Below are positions 46,930 through 56,212 of a DNA stretch of 64,000 nt, piece after piece. The translations under genes were made by a program, and so were the position numbers. Every line of letters begins with the position of its first letter. The first letter of the stretch is position 1. This DNA comes from Verticiella alkaliphila. Its GTDB lineage: Bacteria > Pseudomonadota > Gammaproteobacteria > Burkholderiales > Burkholderiaceae_B. The stretch lies in NCBI RefSeq assembly GCF_018904615.1, contig NZ_JADCNH010000004.1:62001-126000 (forward strand). Direction: 5' to 3'. Below the pieces are notes generated by a model. It saw nothing but the letters and a program-made list of their open reading frames with translations, was not told the DNA's origin and ran no database searches.

Positions 46930-48213
46930 TCAGCGGAAGACTTCAGGCAGCCACAGGGCCAGGCCGGGGAACAGCACCAGCAGGCCGATCATGACGAACA
47001 TCGCCAGCACGAACGGGATGCTGCCGATGATCACCGGCGTCATCGAACCGCTCTTGCGAAGGCTTTGCACGACGAAGAGGTTCAGCCCGACCGGCGGCGT
47101 GATGAGCGCGGCCTCCACGAGGATGATGATGACGATGCCGAGCCAGATCGGGTCGAAACCCAGCGCGATCATGATGGGCGCGACGATGGGGATCGTCGTG
47201 ATCATCATGGACAGCGTCTCCATGAAGCAGCCCAGGATCAGGTAGAAGATCACGATGATGAGCAGCATCCAGCCGGGTGACAGCCCCAGGCCCTGGATCG
47301 AACTCACGATGGCGTCGGTGACCCCCGTGGCGGCAAGCACGAAGTTCAGGAACGCTGCGGCGATTACGATCAGCATGATCATGGCCGTCGAGCGCATGGT
47401 GCCCTCGACCGCATCGCGCAGCATCGAGACCGTAAGCCGACGCATGAATGCCGCGAGTATCAATGCACCCAGCACGCCGAGGGCGGCAGCTTCGGTAGGT
47501 GTCGCGATACCGGCGTAGATCGAGCCCACGACGAGCAGGAAGATCAAGGCGGGGGGCACCAGATGCCAGAGGGCGCGCAGGCGCTCGCCCCACGTTGCCC
47601 GTACGCGTTGACCACCCCAGCGTGGCCGCGCCACGCACGCCACGATCACCGTCACCATGAAAAGCACGGCCAGCAGCAATCCCGGCAGCAAGCCGGCCAG
47701 ATACAGTTGCGGGACCGACGAATTCGTGAGCACGCCGTAGAGCACCAAATTGATCGAAGGCGGGATCAAGATGCCGAGCGTGCCACCCGCCGCGAGGCTG
47801 CCGAGAAACAGCGGCTCGTTGTATCCGTAACGCTTCAATTGCGGCAGTGCCACCGTGCCCACCGTCGCGGCCGTGGCCACGCTGGAGCCAGAAGTGGCCG
47901 AGAACAGCGTGGAGGCGCCGATGTTGGCGTGCATGAGGCCGCCCGGCAACCACGAGAGCCAAAGGCTCATCGCCGCATACATACGCTCGGCGATCCCGGA
48001 GCGCAGCAGGATCTCACCTAGCAGGATGAAGAGCGGAATCGCGACCAGGAGGAATTCGTTGTTGGTGCCCCAGGAGAGTTCGCCCATGGCCCGCGACAGC
48101 GGGAGGAAGCTGAAGAGCGGATCGAGGATCAGGCCCAACACGCCGAGTGCGGCGGCAACGGGAATGCTGGCGCCGATGAGCACGAGCAGCAAAATGAGAG
48201 CAGTGGAGATCAT
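46930..48213 (-). CDS. dctM: TRAP transporter large permease (DctM family), cluster 2
   Basis: 427 residues, about twelve hydrophobic helices. Blocks: IPLFILLGEILLRSGI, GASTLFSATSGSSVATAATVGTVALP, GGTLGILIPPSINLVLYGV, IATPTEAAALGVLGAL and VEAALITPPVGLNLFVVQSL. It overlaps the small permease gene by four bases. It shares the family fold with the DctM at 35304 but is clearly diverged from it, so the two carriers were not copied recently. Confidence 0.95.
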   Translation of the reverse strand: MISTALILLLVLIGASIPVAAALGVLGLILDPLFSFLPLSRAMGELSWGTNNEFLLVAIPLFILLGEILLRSGIAERMYAAMSLWLSWLPGGLMHANIGASTLFSATSGSSVATAATVGTVALPQLKRYGYNEPLFLGSLAAGGTLGILIPPSINLVLYGVLTNSSVPQLYLAGLLPGLLLAVLFMVTVIVACVARPRWGGQRVRATWGERLRALWHLVPPALIFLLVVGSIYAGIATPTEAAALGVLGALILAAFMRRLTVSMLRDAVEGTMRSTAMIMLIVIAAAFLNFVLAATGVTDAIVSSIQGLGLSPGWMLLIIVIFYLILGCFMETLSMMITTIPIVAPIMIALGFDPIWLGIVIIILVEAALITPPVGLNLFVVQSLRKSGSMTPVIIGSIPFVLAMFVMIGLLVLFPGLALWLPEVFR

Positions 48214-48830
48214 CGGCGGGCCTCCGCGACAAGCCGTTCACCCGAGGCGGCCTCCTCCTCGGCCTCTTCCTGGGCAGAGCGCACGCCGCAGATCGCCTTC
48301 ACGAGCGCGATGTCGCCCGTGATGAGCGCCGTGCTTGAACGCACGAGCATCAGGGCGAGAACGACGCACATCCAGACCAGACCGAGAAACCACAGGCCCT
48401 GCGGGATCCAGAGCGGCGTGCCGAGCGGCGTGTTGGCGGCGGCCTGGCTCGTCCAGGACGTGTGCACCACATCGAACGCGTAGAAAGTCATGAAGCCCAG
48501 GAACACGCCCAGCGACACGATGGCAAGCCAATCGAAAATGGCCGACACGCGCACGGGCAAGTACTGGTAAACCACGTCGACACGAACATTCGCCCGTTGC
48601 AGAACCGCGAAGGCGAGCGCCCAGGACGTACTGATGGCAAAGGCGTAGCTCGACAGTTCGTCAGCACCGCCCGTGTTGAAACCGAAGAAGCGCCGGGCGA
48701 GGACATCGAATGAGATGAGGAGCACGCTCGCGAGCGTAAGCGCACCGCCGGCCCAGACGGCCACGCGCGAGAGCGTCTCGGCGCAACGCCATAGGCCACC
48801 CAGCCGAGCGCTCGGGGGAGATTGGGTCAT
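48210..48830 (-). CDS. dctQ: TRAP transporter small permease (DctQ family), cluster 2
   Basis: 206 residues with four hydrophobic helices. FNTGGADELSSYAFAISTSWALAFAVLQRANVRVDVVY matches the DctQ core, and there is an extra C-terminal Glu/Ala-rich cytoplasmic tail of about 40 residues not seen in the cluster 1 protein. The start at 48830 leaves a normal N-terminal helix. It is coupled to dctM by overlap. Confidence 0.92.
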   Translation of the reverse strand: MTQSPPSARLGGLWRCAETLSRVAVWAGGALTLASVLLISFDVLARRFFGFNTGGADELSSYAFAISTSWALAFAVLQRANVRVDVVYQYLPVRVSAIFDWLAIVSLGVFLGFMTFYAFDVVHTSWTSQAAANTPLGTPLWIPQGLWFLGLVWMCVVLALMLVRSSTALITGDIALVKAICGVRSAQEEAEEEAASGERLVAEARR

Positions 48831-48909
48831 AGGGGAACTCCGTACGGCGCGCCAGCGCGACGCACCGGGCAAAGACAGTCCGGCGCGCGGGGCGCCGGAC
48901 GCGGGACGA

Positions 48910-49947
48910 TCAACGCTTGGCAGTCACGCCCACGATCGGGGCGATGGTGGCATTGAAGTCATTGACGCACTGCTCGGAGCAACGCGCCGCCCACTTGGGC
49001 AGCACAGATTCTTCCAGCACCTTGCGCAGCAGCGCACGGTCGGCGTCGGTCGGCTCGACGAGCGTCATCTTGCCCTTGACCTCGCGCGTGCAGGCGGCGG
49101 CACCCGTGTTGCAATCAAAGCCTTCCTGCGTTTCGCGGGCGGCAGCCGTCCAGATGTCGTCCACCAGCTGATCGAAGTTTTCCTGCAGGAACGTCTGCAC
49201 CTTGGGATCCAGCGAGCTCCAGGTCTTCTGGTTCACGGCGTGGATCATCTGGTTCCAGTTGATCGGCATGGCATACAGGTGGGTCGACACCTCATACCAC
49301 TTGGCCGAGTAGCCCGACATGGAGCCGGTGATGGCGCAATCCACGACGCGGTTCTGCAGCGCAGGCACCACTTCGCCGAAGGCCATGGTCACGCTGGTGC
49401 CACCCAGAGCTTCCACGAACTCGGCCGTGGTGCGGCTGCTGGTACGGACCTTCTTGCCCTTGACGTCGGCCAGACCCTGAATGGGCGCGTTGCAGAAGAG
49501 CACTTGGCCGGGATAGGTCGAGATGCCCAGCAGGCGCGCGTTGGCTTCTCCGTCGTAAAGTTTGGCGTAGATGGGCTCGAACGCTTCGGTGACCTTGCGA
49601 GCGGTCTCGACGTCGGTGGACAGGCCGGCGAGGTCGATGGCTTCGTTGATCGGATTGTCGCTGGCGAAGTAGGACAGCGGCGCCGTACCGATCTGGATCA
49701 CGCCCTGGGACATCAGGCGCAGCATTTCCGGACCCTTCAAGCCCATTTCGTTCAGGCCGCGGATGCGCGCAGTCACTTGGCCGTTGGACTTCTCAGGAAT
49801 GGTCTTGGTCCAGAACGGCTGCTCGTGTTCCGTGTAGGCCGTCAGGTTGCTGAAGCCACCGACAACGGTGAGCTGGGTCTTGGGCAGATCCTGGGCGTGG
49901 ACGATGCCGGCGGCAAGGACGGCGGCCAGTGCGAGGACTTTCTTCAT
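48910..49947 (-). CDS. dctP: TRAP transporter solute-binding protein (DctP family), cluster 2
   Basis: 345 residues with a signal peptide (MKKVLALAAVLAAGIVHA, cut before QDLP). The ligand-anchoring Arg is in GKKVRTSSRTTAEF. The C-terminal third carries four cysteines (CNTGAAAC and CSEQC), which in the periplasm could form two disulfides; this is not usual for the family. First gene of the minus-strand operon after the LysR gene. It differs strongly from the DctP at 33831, so a different ligand is likely. Confidence 0.93.
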   Translation of the reverse strand: MKKVLALAAVLAAGIVHAQDLPKTQLTVVGGFSNLTAYTEHEQPFWTKTIPEKSNGQVTARIRGLNEMGLKGPEMLRLMSQGVIQIGTAPLSYFASDNPINEAIDLAGLSTDVETARKVTEAFEPIYAKLYDGEANARLLGISTYPGQVLFCNAPIQGLADVKGKKVRTSSRTTAEFVEALGGTSVTMAFGEVVPALQNRVVDCAITGSMSGYSAKWYEVSTHLYAMPINWNQMIHAVNQKTWSSLDPKVQTFLQENFDQLVDDIWTAAARETQEGFDCNTGAAACTREVKGKMTLVEPTDADRALLRKVLEESVLPKWAARCSEQCVNDFNATIAPIVGVTAKR

Positions 49948-50197
49948 GTCGAACTCCGAAGGATGCGGGAATCAGCGCAGTCCAGGCTCCCGTCAGCCGA
50001 GGTGGACGCGGTCAGCCTGTTCACCAGGTGAGCTGCGGGCGGGCCGTAGCCGGCCGCGAGCGGAAAAACGCGGCTACGTGCGGGCCCGCAGGCCGATGAA
50101 CAGTGTCACCGCATTGCAACGCAAGCCTTCGGGTGCGTCCAATCGTAAGATCGGATGCCGGGATATAAATTTTACTTAACCCTTTTAGGGAAATCCA

Positions 50198-51109
50198 TTA
50201 GAACGACTCGAAGATGGGTGGCCGGGACGCGCGGGCCGTCTCGTGGGCAAGACGGGCCAGCGCGTGCTTGATATGGCCGTCCGGGCCCTGCATCCACGTT
50301 GCCGTGAAGACGGGGTCGGGCAGCGGTCCGGACCGTACGTCGATGAGTCTGAGCGTGCCCGCGCTCAACTCCTTGGCCAGGAAGACCGGCGTGATCACCG
50401 CCACCCCGATGCGCGCGAGCGCCATGCGCGCCACCATCGACAGCGAGGCACTGCCGTACATGCGCGGATGCGCCACGCCCCCACGTACCAGCATGTCGCG
50501 CAACACCTGGTAGGGCCGGCTGTGGGCCGGATACGTGATGATCGGAAACTGGGCGACCTGCGCGAGTTCGAGGGGCTCGGGGGGCAGATCGAGCGACGGG
50601 CTGGCCACCCAGGCCAAGGGGTAGCCCCCCAGGGGCAGGTTCTCCACCCGCGGCTCCCGCAAGGGCCCGAGCATGAACGCCACGTCCAGGTGGCGCGACA
50701 GCAACTGCGAGCGCATCACGTCGCTCGTGTCCACGTCGATCTGCAGTTCGAGCAACGGATAGGTGGCATGCACCTGCTGGATGAAGTCCACGAGCCAGGT
50801 CTGGACGATGGTCTCGGCCACGCCGATGCGCACGCTGCCCTGCATCACGTTCTCGGCACGCGCTGTCTGCAGCATGTCCTGCCGCACCTGCAGCATATGT
50901 TCGGCCTGCCCCAGGAGCTCATGCCCCTTGGCGGTGAGCGTGACGCCGCGCGCGTCACGCACGAAGAGTTTGACGCCCAGCGAATCCTCCAGGGAGGCAA
51001 TGCGCTGGGATATGGCTGGTTGCGTCGTATTGAGCTTTTCCGCACACGCGCGAAAGCTGCCCAGGTTCGCCACCCAGTAGAACGTCTCGATATTGCGCAG
51101 GTCGATCAT
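50198..51109 (-). CDS. LysR-family transcriptional regulator, next to TRAP cluster 2
   Basis: 303 residues. HTH region MIDLRNIETFYWVANLGSFRACAEKLNTTQPAISQRIASLE, followed by a linker helix and an effector domain (VRIGVAETIVQTW, LARIGVAVITP). It lies directly upstream of the TRAP/amidase operon and in the same orientation, with 250 bases between, and divergent from the EamA transporter at 51174. It is the natural candidate regulator of that operon. The intervening region has an AT-rich patch at about 50160-50195 in which a promoter could lie, but I see no clear hexamers. Confidence 0.93.
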   Translation of the reverse strand: MIDLRNIETFYWVANLGSFRACAEKLNTTQPAISQRIASLEDSLGVKLFVRDARGVTLTAKGHELLGQAEHMLQVRQDMLQTARAENVMQGSVRIGVAETIVQTWLVDFIQQVHATYPLLELQIDVDTSDVMRSQLLSRHLDVAFMLGPLREPRVENLPLGGYPLAWVASPSLDLPPEPLELAQVAQFPIITYPAHSRPYQVLRDMLVRGGVAHPRMYGSASLSMVARMALARIGVAVITPVFLAKELSAGTLRLIDVRSGPLPDPVFTATWMQGPDGHIKHALARLAHETARASRPPIFESF

Positions 51110-51173
51110 GGTGTGTGAAAGAATACGGTCTCGAGCCGAACTCCAACAAGCGGTGTTGCACGCCGCGCTTCGC

Positions 51174-52070
51174 ATGTCATCGCCCTCGCCTCTCCTCGTT
51201 CATCCGCTCACTGCCGTTGCCTTCGTCCTGCTCTCGCAATGGTGTCTTTCCACACTGGACGCCAGTGGCAAATGGGTCATGCAGACTGGGTTGTCGCTGG
51301 GCATCCTCTGCTTCGTGCGTTACGCGGTACATTTGATCCTCGTCGTGTCGCTGGCCCTGCCTTCACGCGGACGCCGGCTGCTGCGCACCCGCCACCTGAG
51401 CGGCCAGCTGCTGCGTGGCGTGGTCATGCTCGGCGCCACCCTGATGTTCTTCACGACCCTCACGCGCCTGCCGTTGGCCGAGGCCACGTCGATCAACTTC
51501 CTGGCACCCCTGATCGTGCTCGCGATCTCGCCCTGGCTCCTGGGCGAGCCCCGCCATGTCTCGCGCTGGGTCGCGGCAGGCGTGGCATTCGGGGGCATGC
51601 TCATCGTGGTTCGGCCAGGCTCCGGCCTGGACCCCATCGGCGTGCTGTTCGGCCTGGGCACGGCGATGTGCTTCGCGCTGCAGTTCATTGCCACGCGTCG
51701 CGTGGCTGGCGATGATCCACTCACCACGCTGGTCTGGAGCGGCCTGGTGGGCACCGTCCTCCTGACGCTGTCGCTGCCCGTCACCCTGCCGCCCATGCTC
51801 GACCTGCTGGGCTCGCTCACCGTGTGGCAATGGCTCGTGCTCATCTCGACGGGCGTCTCCGGCGCGCTCGGTCACCTCTTCCAGATCCAGGCGTTTCGCC
51901 GCGCACCAGCGTCCCTGCTTGCGCCCTTCATGTATCTGCAGATTGTCTCTGCCACGACCATGGGCTGGCTCGTCTGGGGGCACTTCCCGGACGAGATCAC
52001 GTGGCTTGGCATCGCCGTCATCTGCATCAGCGGTGCCACCATCGCCATGGTGGAATGGCGCCGGCGCTAG
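51174..52070 (+). CDS. EamA/DMT-family membrane transporter
   Basis: 298 residues, ten hydrophobic helices in two EamA repeats. The first repeat ends near LAPLIVLAISPWLLGEPRH; the second near APFMYLQIVSATTMGWLVWGHFPD, both with the family's E/P pattern before the next helix. SINFLAPLIV is typical. The exported metabolite is unknown. Divergent from the LysR gene with 64 bases between starts, so the LysR protein may also act here. Its stop codon overlaps the end of an AraC gene remnant on the opposite strand. Confidence 0.9.
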   Translation: MSSPSPLLVHPLTAVAFVLLSQWCLSTLDASGKWVMQTGLSLGILCFVRYAVHLILVVSLALPSRGRRLLRTRHLSGQLLRGVVMLGATLMFFTTLTRLPLAEATSINFLAPLIVLAISPWLLGEPRHVSRWVAAGVAFGGMLIVVRPGSGLDPIGVLFGLGTAMCFALQFIATRRVAGDDPLTTLVWSGLVGTVLLTLSLPVTLPPMLDLLGSLTVWQWLVLISTGVSGALGHLFQIQAFRRAPASLLAPFMYLQIVSATTMGWLVWGHFPDEITWLGIAVICISGATIAMVEWRRR

Positions 52071-52144
52071 GCCTGGCGGCGTAGCTTGACGGGCGTATGC
52101 CCTGTCCAGCGCTTGACGGCCCGGGCCAGGGTGCGGTCATCGCC
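52067..52144 (-). pseudogene. Remnant of an AraC-family regulator gene (C-terminal tail only)
   Basis: Reading the minus strand into a TAG at 52067-52069, the frame gives DDRTLARAVKRWTGHT then PVKLRRQA and stop, the typical end of an AraC DNA-binding domain. Nothing of the rest of the gene is readable upstream; the similarity fades at about 52144, where CheB-like sequence begins on the other strand. Confidence 0.6.
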
Positions 52145-52252
52145 GCTGGCGCGCGCACGCTGGCCCAGGACGAGGACAGCTGCGTGGTCTATGGGATGCC
52201 GCGTGAAGCAGTGCGCCGCGGTGCCGTGCAGCGCAGCGCAGCGTTGCGTTCA
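52139..52252 (+). pseudogene. Remnant of a CheB chemotaxis methylesterase gene (C-terminal fragment)
   Basis: The plus strand reads GARTLAQDEDSCVVYGMP then REAVRRGAVQR, matching the AQDE.SCVV.GMP.EA...GA block near the end of CheB methylesterases. Upstream and downstream residues lose the similarity, so this is a fragment without the receiver or active-site Ser/His part. Confidence 0.6.
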
Positions 52253-52328
52253 GCGCCATCGCCCGCGAGATCCAGGCGCAGTCACGCTGACGGGGTGTTC
52301 GTGAATCGCTAGTTTTGCCGTGTCGGGC

Positions 52329-53033
52329 TCAGCCCGACGCCTGGACGCCGTCTGCCCCGGAGTCCCGCACCAGCCGTCCGGCCACGAGCTCGATCTGGCG
52401 CTCGCACCGGCTGGCCAGCCCCGGATCGTGCGTCACGAGCATCAGGGTGGCACCGTGCTCGCTGTGCAGGGCAAACATGAGATCGATCACGGCCTTGCCA
52501 GTGGCCACGTCCAGGCTGCCCGTGGGTTCGTCGGCGAAGAGCAACGAGGGCTGCATGACGAAGGCCCGTGCGATCGACACCCGCTGCTGCTCGCCGCCCG
52601 ACAGCGTACGCGGGTAATGGTGCAGCCGGGCATCCAGGCCCACGCGCGAGAGCATGCGCCGCGCCGGGTCGCGCGCAGGCTTGCCGGCGAGCTCCAGCGG
52701 CAGCATCACGTTTTCGAGCGCCGTCAGGTGCGGCAGCAGCTGAAACGACTGGAACACGAAACCCACGTGGGCTGCGCGCAGCCGTGCCCGGCTGTCCTCG
52801 TCCAGCACCGACAGGTCATGCCCGAGCATGTGCACCGAGCCTGAGCTCGGCATGTCCAGGCCCGCCAGCAGGCCGAGCAACGTGGACTTGCCGGATCCGG
52901 AACTGCCAGTGATCGCTGCGGTCTGACCCTTCGGGATGGCGAAATCGACGCCATCCAGAATGGTGAGCATGCCTTCGGTATCCTCGACCTGGCGGCTGAG
53001 GTTGCGTGCGACGATCGCAGCTGACTCCGACAT
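52329..53033 (-). CDS. ybbA: ABC transporter ATP-binding protein (YbbA/LolD type)
   Basis: 234 residues. Walker A GSSGSGKSTLLGLLAGLD, Q-loop FVFQSFQLLPHLTALENV, signature LSGGEQQRVSIARAF, Walker B LLFADEPTGSLD and H-loop THDPGLA. It is divergent from a tesA-like gene as in E. coli tesA-ybbA. The partner permease (YbbP, FtsX-like) normally follows, but here only gene debris lies downstream, so the ATPase is orphaned in this window. Confidence 0.9.
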   Translation of the reverse strand: MSESAAIVARNLSRQVEDTEGMLTILDGVDFAIPKGQTAAITGSSGSGKSTLLGLLAGLDMPSSGSVHMLGHDLSVLDEDSRARLRAAHVGFVFQSFQLLPHLTALENVMLPLELAGKPARDPARRMLSRVGLDARLHHYPRTLSGGEQQRVSIARAFVMQPSLLFADEPTGSLDVATGKAVIDLMFALHSEHGATLMLVTHDPGLASRCERQIELVAGRLVRDSGADGVQASG

Positions 53034-53067
53034 CCTGATGACTCCTTCTCAACGGGCGACACATCCT

Positions 53068-53730
53068 ATGGTGCCTCGATTCTCGCTCACGCGAGCCATT
53101 CCTGTCCTGCTGTGGCTGATGCTGGCAAGCCTCGTCACCCTCACCGCCTACGCACAGACACCGGCTGCCGCCCCGGGTTCCCCGCCCAAGCGCATCCTGG
53201 TGCTCGGCGACAGCCTCTCGGCCGAGTACGGGCTCGCACGCGGCTCAGGCTGGGTGCAGTTGCTCCAGAACCGCATTGACGAGCAGGCCCCGGGCCATAC
53301 CGTGATCAACTCGAGCATCAGCGGCGAGACGACAATTGGCGGGCTCTCCCGCCTGCCTGCCCTGCTGGCCGAGCACGATCCGGACATCGTGATCCTCGAA
53401 CTGGGCGGCAACGACGCCCTGCGCGGGCTGCAGCTGGGCACGACGGAGAACAACCTGCGCGACATGGCCCGCGCCGCACGCGCGGCGGGAGCCCAGGTGA
53501 TCGTGGTGGGCATGCAGATCCCGCCCAACTACGGACGCGCCTATGCCAACCGCTTCCAGGCGGCCTTCGGCCTGGTGGCCGAGGAAGAGAAGGCTGAGCT
53601 CGTGCCCTTCCTGCTGGAAGGCGTGGCGACCGATCCGGCGCTGTTCCAGGCGGATCGCATCCACCCCACGGCCCAGGCCCAGCCGATCATGCTGGACAAC
53701 GTCTGGCCCGTGCTGCAGCCACTGCTGTAG
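53068..53730 (+). CDS. tesA: Periplasmic GDSL esterase / acyl-CoA thioesterase I
   Basis: 220 residues, secreted SGNH hydrolase. Signal peptide with hydrophobic core ILPVLLW-like and cleavage near AYA-QT. Block I LVLGDSLSAEYG (nucleophile Ser), block II/III GLSRLPAL and ELGGNDALRG, and block V DRIHPTAQAQ (catalytic Asp and His). ATG 53068 fits the signal peptide; an in-frame ATG at 53038 would add ten residues. Followed by two hairpins before ppsA. Confidence 0.92.
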   Translation: MVPRFSLTRAIPVLLWLMLASLVTLTAYAQTPAAAPGSPPKRILVLGDSLSAEYGLARGSGWVQLLQNRIDEQAPGHTVINSSISGETTIGGLSRLPALLAEHDPDIVILELGGNDALRGLQLGTTENNLRDMARAARAAGAQVIVVGMQIPPNYGRAYANRFQAAFGLVAEEEKAELVPFLLEGVATDPALFQADRIHPTAQAQPIMLDNVWPVLQPLL

Positions 53731-53743
53731 GCCCTCAGACGAC

Positions 53744-53812
53744 AACGCCGGCCCGAGGTTGCCCCGGGGCCGGCGTTGAACGTGCGACGAAGCGGCCCCC
53801 TGCCGCTTCGTC
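53744..53812. terminator. Two adjacent hairpins between tesA and ppsA
   Basis: An 11-bp perfect stem AACGCCGGCCC/GGGCCGGCGTT (53744-53777) and a 10-bp perfect stem GACGAAGCGG/CCGCTTCGTC (53786-53812) sit side by side between the convergent genes. Neither has a strong T-run, so a bidirectional terminator role is likely but not proven. Confidence 0.6.
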
Positions 53813-53820
53813 CACCCGCG

Positions 53821-56184
53821 TTACTCTGCGAGCTTGTTCCAGGTGTCGACCACCGTGTCCGGGTTGAGCGACATGGACAGGATGCCCTCGTCACGCAGCC
53901 ACAGGGCGAAATCCGGATGATCGCTGGGGCCCTGGCCGCAGATGCCGACATACTTGCCTGCGGACAGGCACGCCGAAATCGCGCGCTTCAACATGGCCTT
54001 GACCGCCGGATCGCGCTCGTCGAAGTCGGCTGCCAGCAGCTCGAGGCCGGAATCGCGGTCCAGGCCCAGCGTGAGCTGGGTCAGATCGTTCGAGCCGATC
54101 GAGAAGCCGTCGAAGAACTTGAGGAATTCGTCGGCCAGCACGGCGTTCGAGGGCACTTCGCACATCATGATGAGGCGCAGGCCGTTGTCGCCGCGCTTCA
54201 GGCCATACTCGGCCAGCAACTCGACCACGCGCTCGGCCTGCTTCAGGGTGCGCACGAAGGGCACCATCACTTCGACGTTGGTCAGGCCCATGTCGTCCCG
54301 CACGCGCTTCAACGCTTCGCATTCCATGCGGAAGCACGCGTCGAATTCTTCCGACACGTAGCGCGCCGCACCGCGAAAGCCCAGCATCGGGTTCTCTTCC
54401 TCGGGCTCGTAGCGCGAGCCGCCGATGAGCTTGCGGTACTCGTTGGACTTGAAGTCCGACAACCGCACGATCACGGGCTTGGGGTAGAAGGCAGCGGCAA
54501 TCGTTGCCACGCCTTCGGCCACCTTGTCGACGTAGAAGGCACGCGGGCTCGCGTGGCCGCGGGCCACGGATTCGATCGCCGTCTTCAGGTCGCTGTCCAC
54601 GCCCGGGTAGTCCAGGATGGCCTTGGGGTGGATGCCGATGTTGTTGTTGATGACGAACTCGAGACGGGCCAGGCCCACGCCGCCGTTCGGGATCTGGGCG
54701 AAGTCGAAGGCGAGCTGGGGGTTGCCCACGTTCATCATGATCTTCACGGGGATCTCGGGCATGGCGCCGCGGCGCACTTCCTCGACTTCCGTTTCGATCA
54801 GGCCGTCGTAGATGCGGCCTTCGTCGCCTTCGGCGCACGACACCGTCACCTGGGCGCCCTCGGACAGCTTGGCGGTGGCGTCGCCGCAGCCGACGACGGC
54901 CGGGATGCCGAGTTCACGGGCGATGATGGCCGCGTGGCAGGTGCGGCCGCCGCGGTTGGTGACGATGGCCGAGGCACGCTTCATGACCGGCTCCCAGTTC
55001 GGATCCGTCATGTCGGTGACGAGCACGTCGCCCGGCTGGACCTTGTCCATTTCCGACACGTCCGACACGAGGCGCACGGGGCCGGCGCCGATCTTCTGGC
55101 CGATGGCACGACCGGTGACGAGCACGCTGCCCGTGGCCTTCAGGCGATAGCGCAGCTGCACGTCGTTGGCCGACTGCTGGGACTTCACCGTTTCCGGGCG
55201 CGCCTGCAGGATGTAGATCTTGCCGTCCACACCATCGCGGCCCCACTCGATGTCCATCGGGCGCTGGTAGTGCTTCTCGATGATGACGGCGTAGCGCGAG
55301 AGTTCGATGACTTCGTCATCCGTGAGCGAGAAGCGGTTGCGCTCGCTCGCGGGCACGTCCACCGTGCGCACGGCACGGCCTTCCGGACGCTCCGGATCGA
55401 ACTCCATCTTGATGAGCTTGGAGCCGATGCGGCGGCTCACGATGGGGTACTTGCCCGCGTCGAGCGAGGGCTTGAAGACGTAGAACTCGTCCGGGTTCAC
55501 GGCACCCTGCACCACGGTCTCGCCCAGGCCGTAGGACGAAGTGATGAAGACGACATCGGTGAAGCCCGACTCCGTATCCAGCGTGAACATCACGCCCGCC
55601 GAGCCCGTGTCCGAGCGCACCATGCGCTGCACGCCGGCCGAGAGCGCGACGTCGGTGTCGGCGTAGCCCTTGTGCACACGATAGGAGATGGCGCGGTCGT
55701 TGTAGAGCGAGGCGAAGACGTGGCGGATCTTGTCGAGCACATCCTCGATACCCACCACGTTGAGGAAGGTTTCCTGCTGGCCGGCGAACGAGGCGTCGGG
55801 CAGATCCTCGGCGGTGGCCGACGAGCGCACGGCGAAGCTGCCCTTGCCATCGGCATCGAGCTTGGCGAAGGATTCGCGGATCTGGGCTTCCAGATCGGCG
55901 GGCAGCGGCGCGTCGATGATCCACTGACGGATCTCGGCGCCGGCCTGGGCCAGCGCACGCACGTCATCGGCGTTGAGCGAGGCGAGCTTCTCGGCGATGC
56001 GAGCGTCGAGCCCGGCACCGCGCAGGAAGTCGCGAAAAGCCTGCGCCGTGGTGGCAAAGCCGCCGGGCACGCGCACGCCGGCACCGGCGAGCTGGCTGAT
56101 CATCTCGCCGAGGGAGGCATTCTTGCCACCCACGGCGTCCACATCGGTCATCCGTAGCTGCTCGAAGGGAACGACATAAGACAT
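53821..56184 (-). CDS. ppsA: Phosphoenolpyruvate synthase
   Basis: 787 residues. Converts pyruvate and ATP to PEP, AMP and phosphate for gluconeogenesis. N-terminal ATP-binding domain ([35 protein letters not shown]), central swivelling domain with the phosphohistidine in [11 protein letters not shown], and a C-terminal PEP/pyruvate TIM barrel ([35 protein letters not shown]). Start at 56184. Divergent from its regulator ppsR; a 47-base inverted repeat lies 28 bases upstream. Confidence 0.98.
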   Translation of the reverse strand: MSYVVPFEQLRMTDVDAVGGKNASLGEMISQLAGAGVRVPGGFATTAQAFRDFLRGAGLDARIAEKLASLNADDVRALAQAGAEIRQWIIDAPLPADLEAQIRESFAKLDADGKGSFAVRSSATAEDLPDASFAGQQETFLNVVGIEDVLDKIRHVFASLYNDRAISYRVHKGYADTDVALSAGVQRMVRSDTGSAGVMFTLDTESGFTDVVFITSSYGLGETVVQGAVNPDEFYVFKPSLDAGKYPIVSRRIGSKLIKMEFDPERPEGRAVRTVDVPASERNRFSLTDDEVIELSRYAVIIEKHYQRPMDIEWGRDGVDGKIYILQARPETVKSQQSANDVQLRYRLKATGSVLVTGRAIGQKIGAGPVRLVSDVSEMDKVQPGDVLVTDMTDPNWEPVMKRASAIVTNRGGRTCHAAIIARELGIPAVVGCGDATAKLSEGAQVTVSCAEGDEGRIYDGLIETEVEEVRRGAMPEIPVKIMMNVGNPQLAFDFAQIPNGGVGLARLEFVINNNIGIHPKAILDYPGVDSDLKTAIESVARGHASPRAFYVDKVAEGVATIAAAFYPKPVIVRLSDFKSNEYRKLIGGSRYEPEEENPMLGFRGAARYVSEEFDACFRMECEALKRVRDDMGLTNVEVMVPFVRTLKQAERVVELLAEYGLKRGDNGLRLIMMCEVPSNAVLADEFLKFFDGFSIGSNDLTQLTLGLDRDSGLELLAADFDERDPAVKAMLKRAISACLSAGKYVGICGQGPSDHPDFALWLRDEGILSMSLNPDTVVDTWNKLAE

Positions 56185-56212
56185 GAAGCACCTATACAAT
56201 CAATGAAGGAAA

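Noticed and set aside
52086-52312. A 71-codon open frame read as a small protein gene
   Set aside because: Only its middle resembles CheB and it has no ribosome-binding site; it is better explained as a gene fragment.
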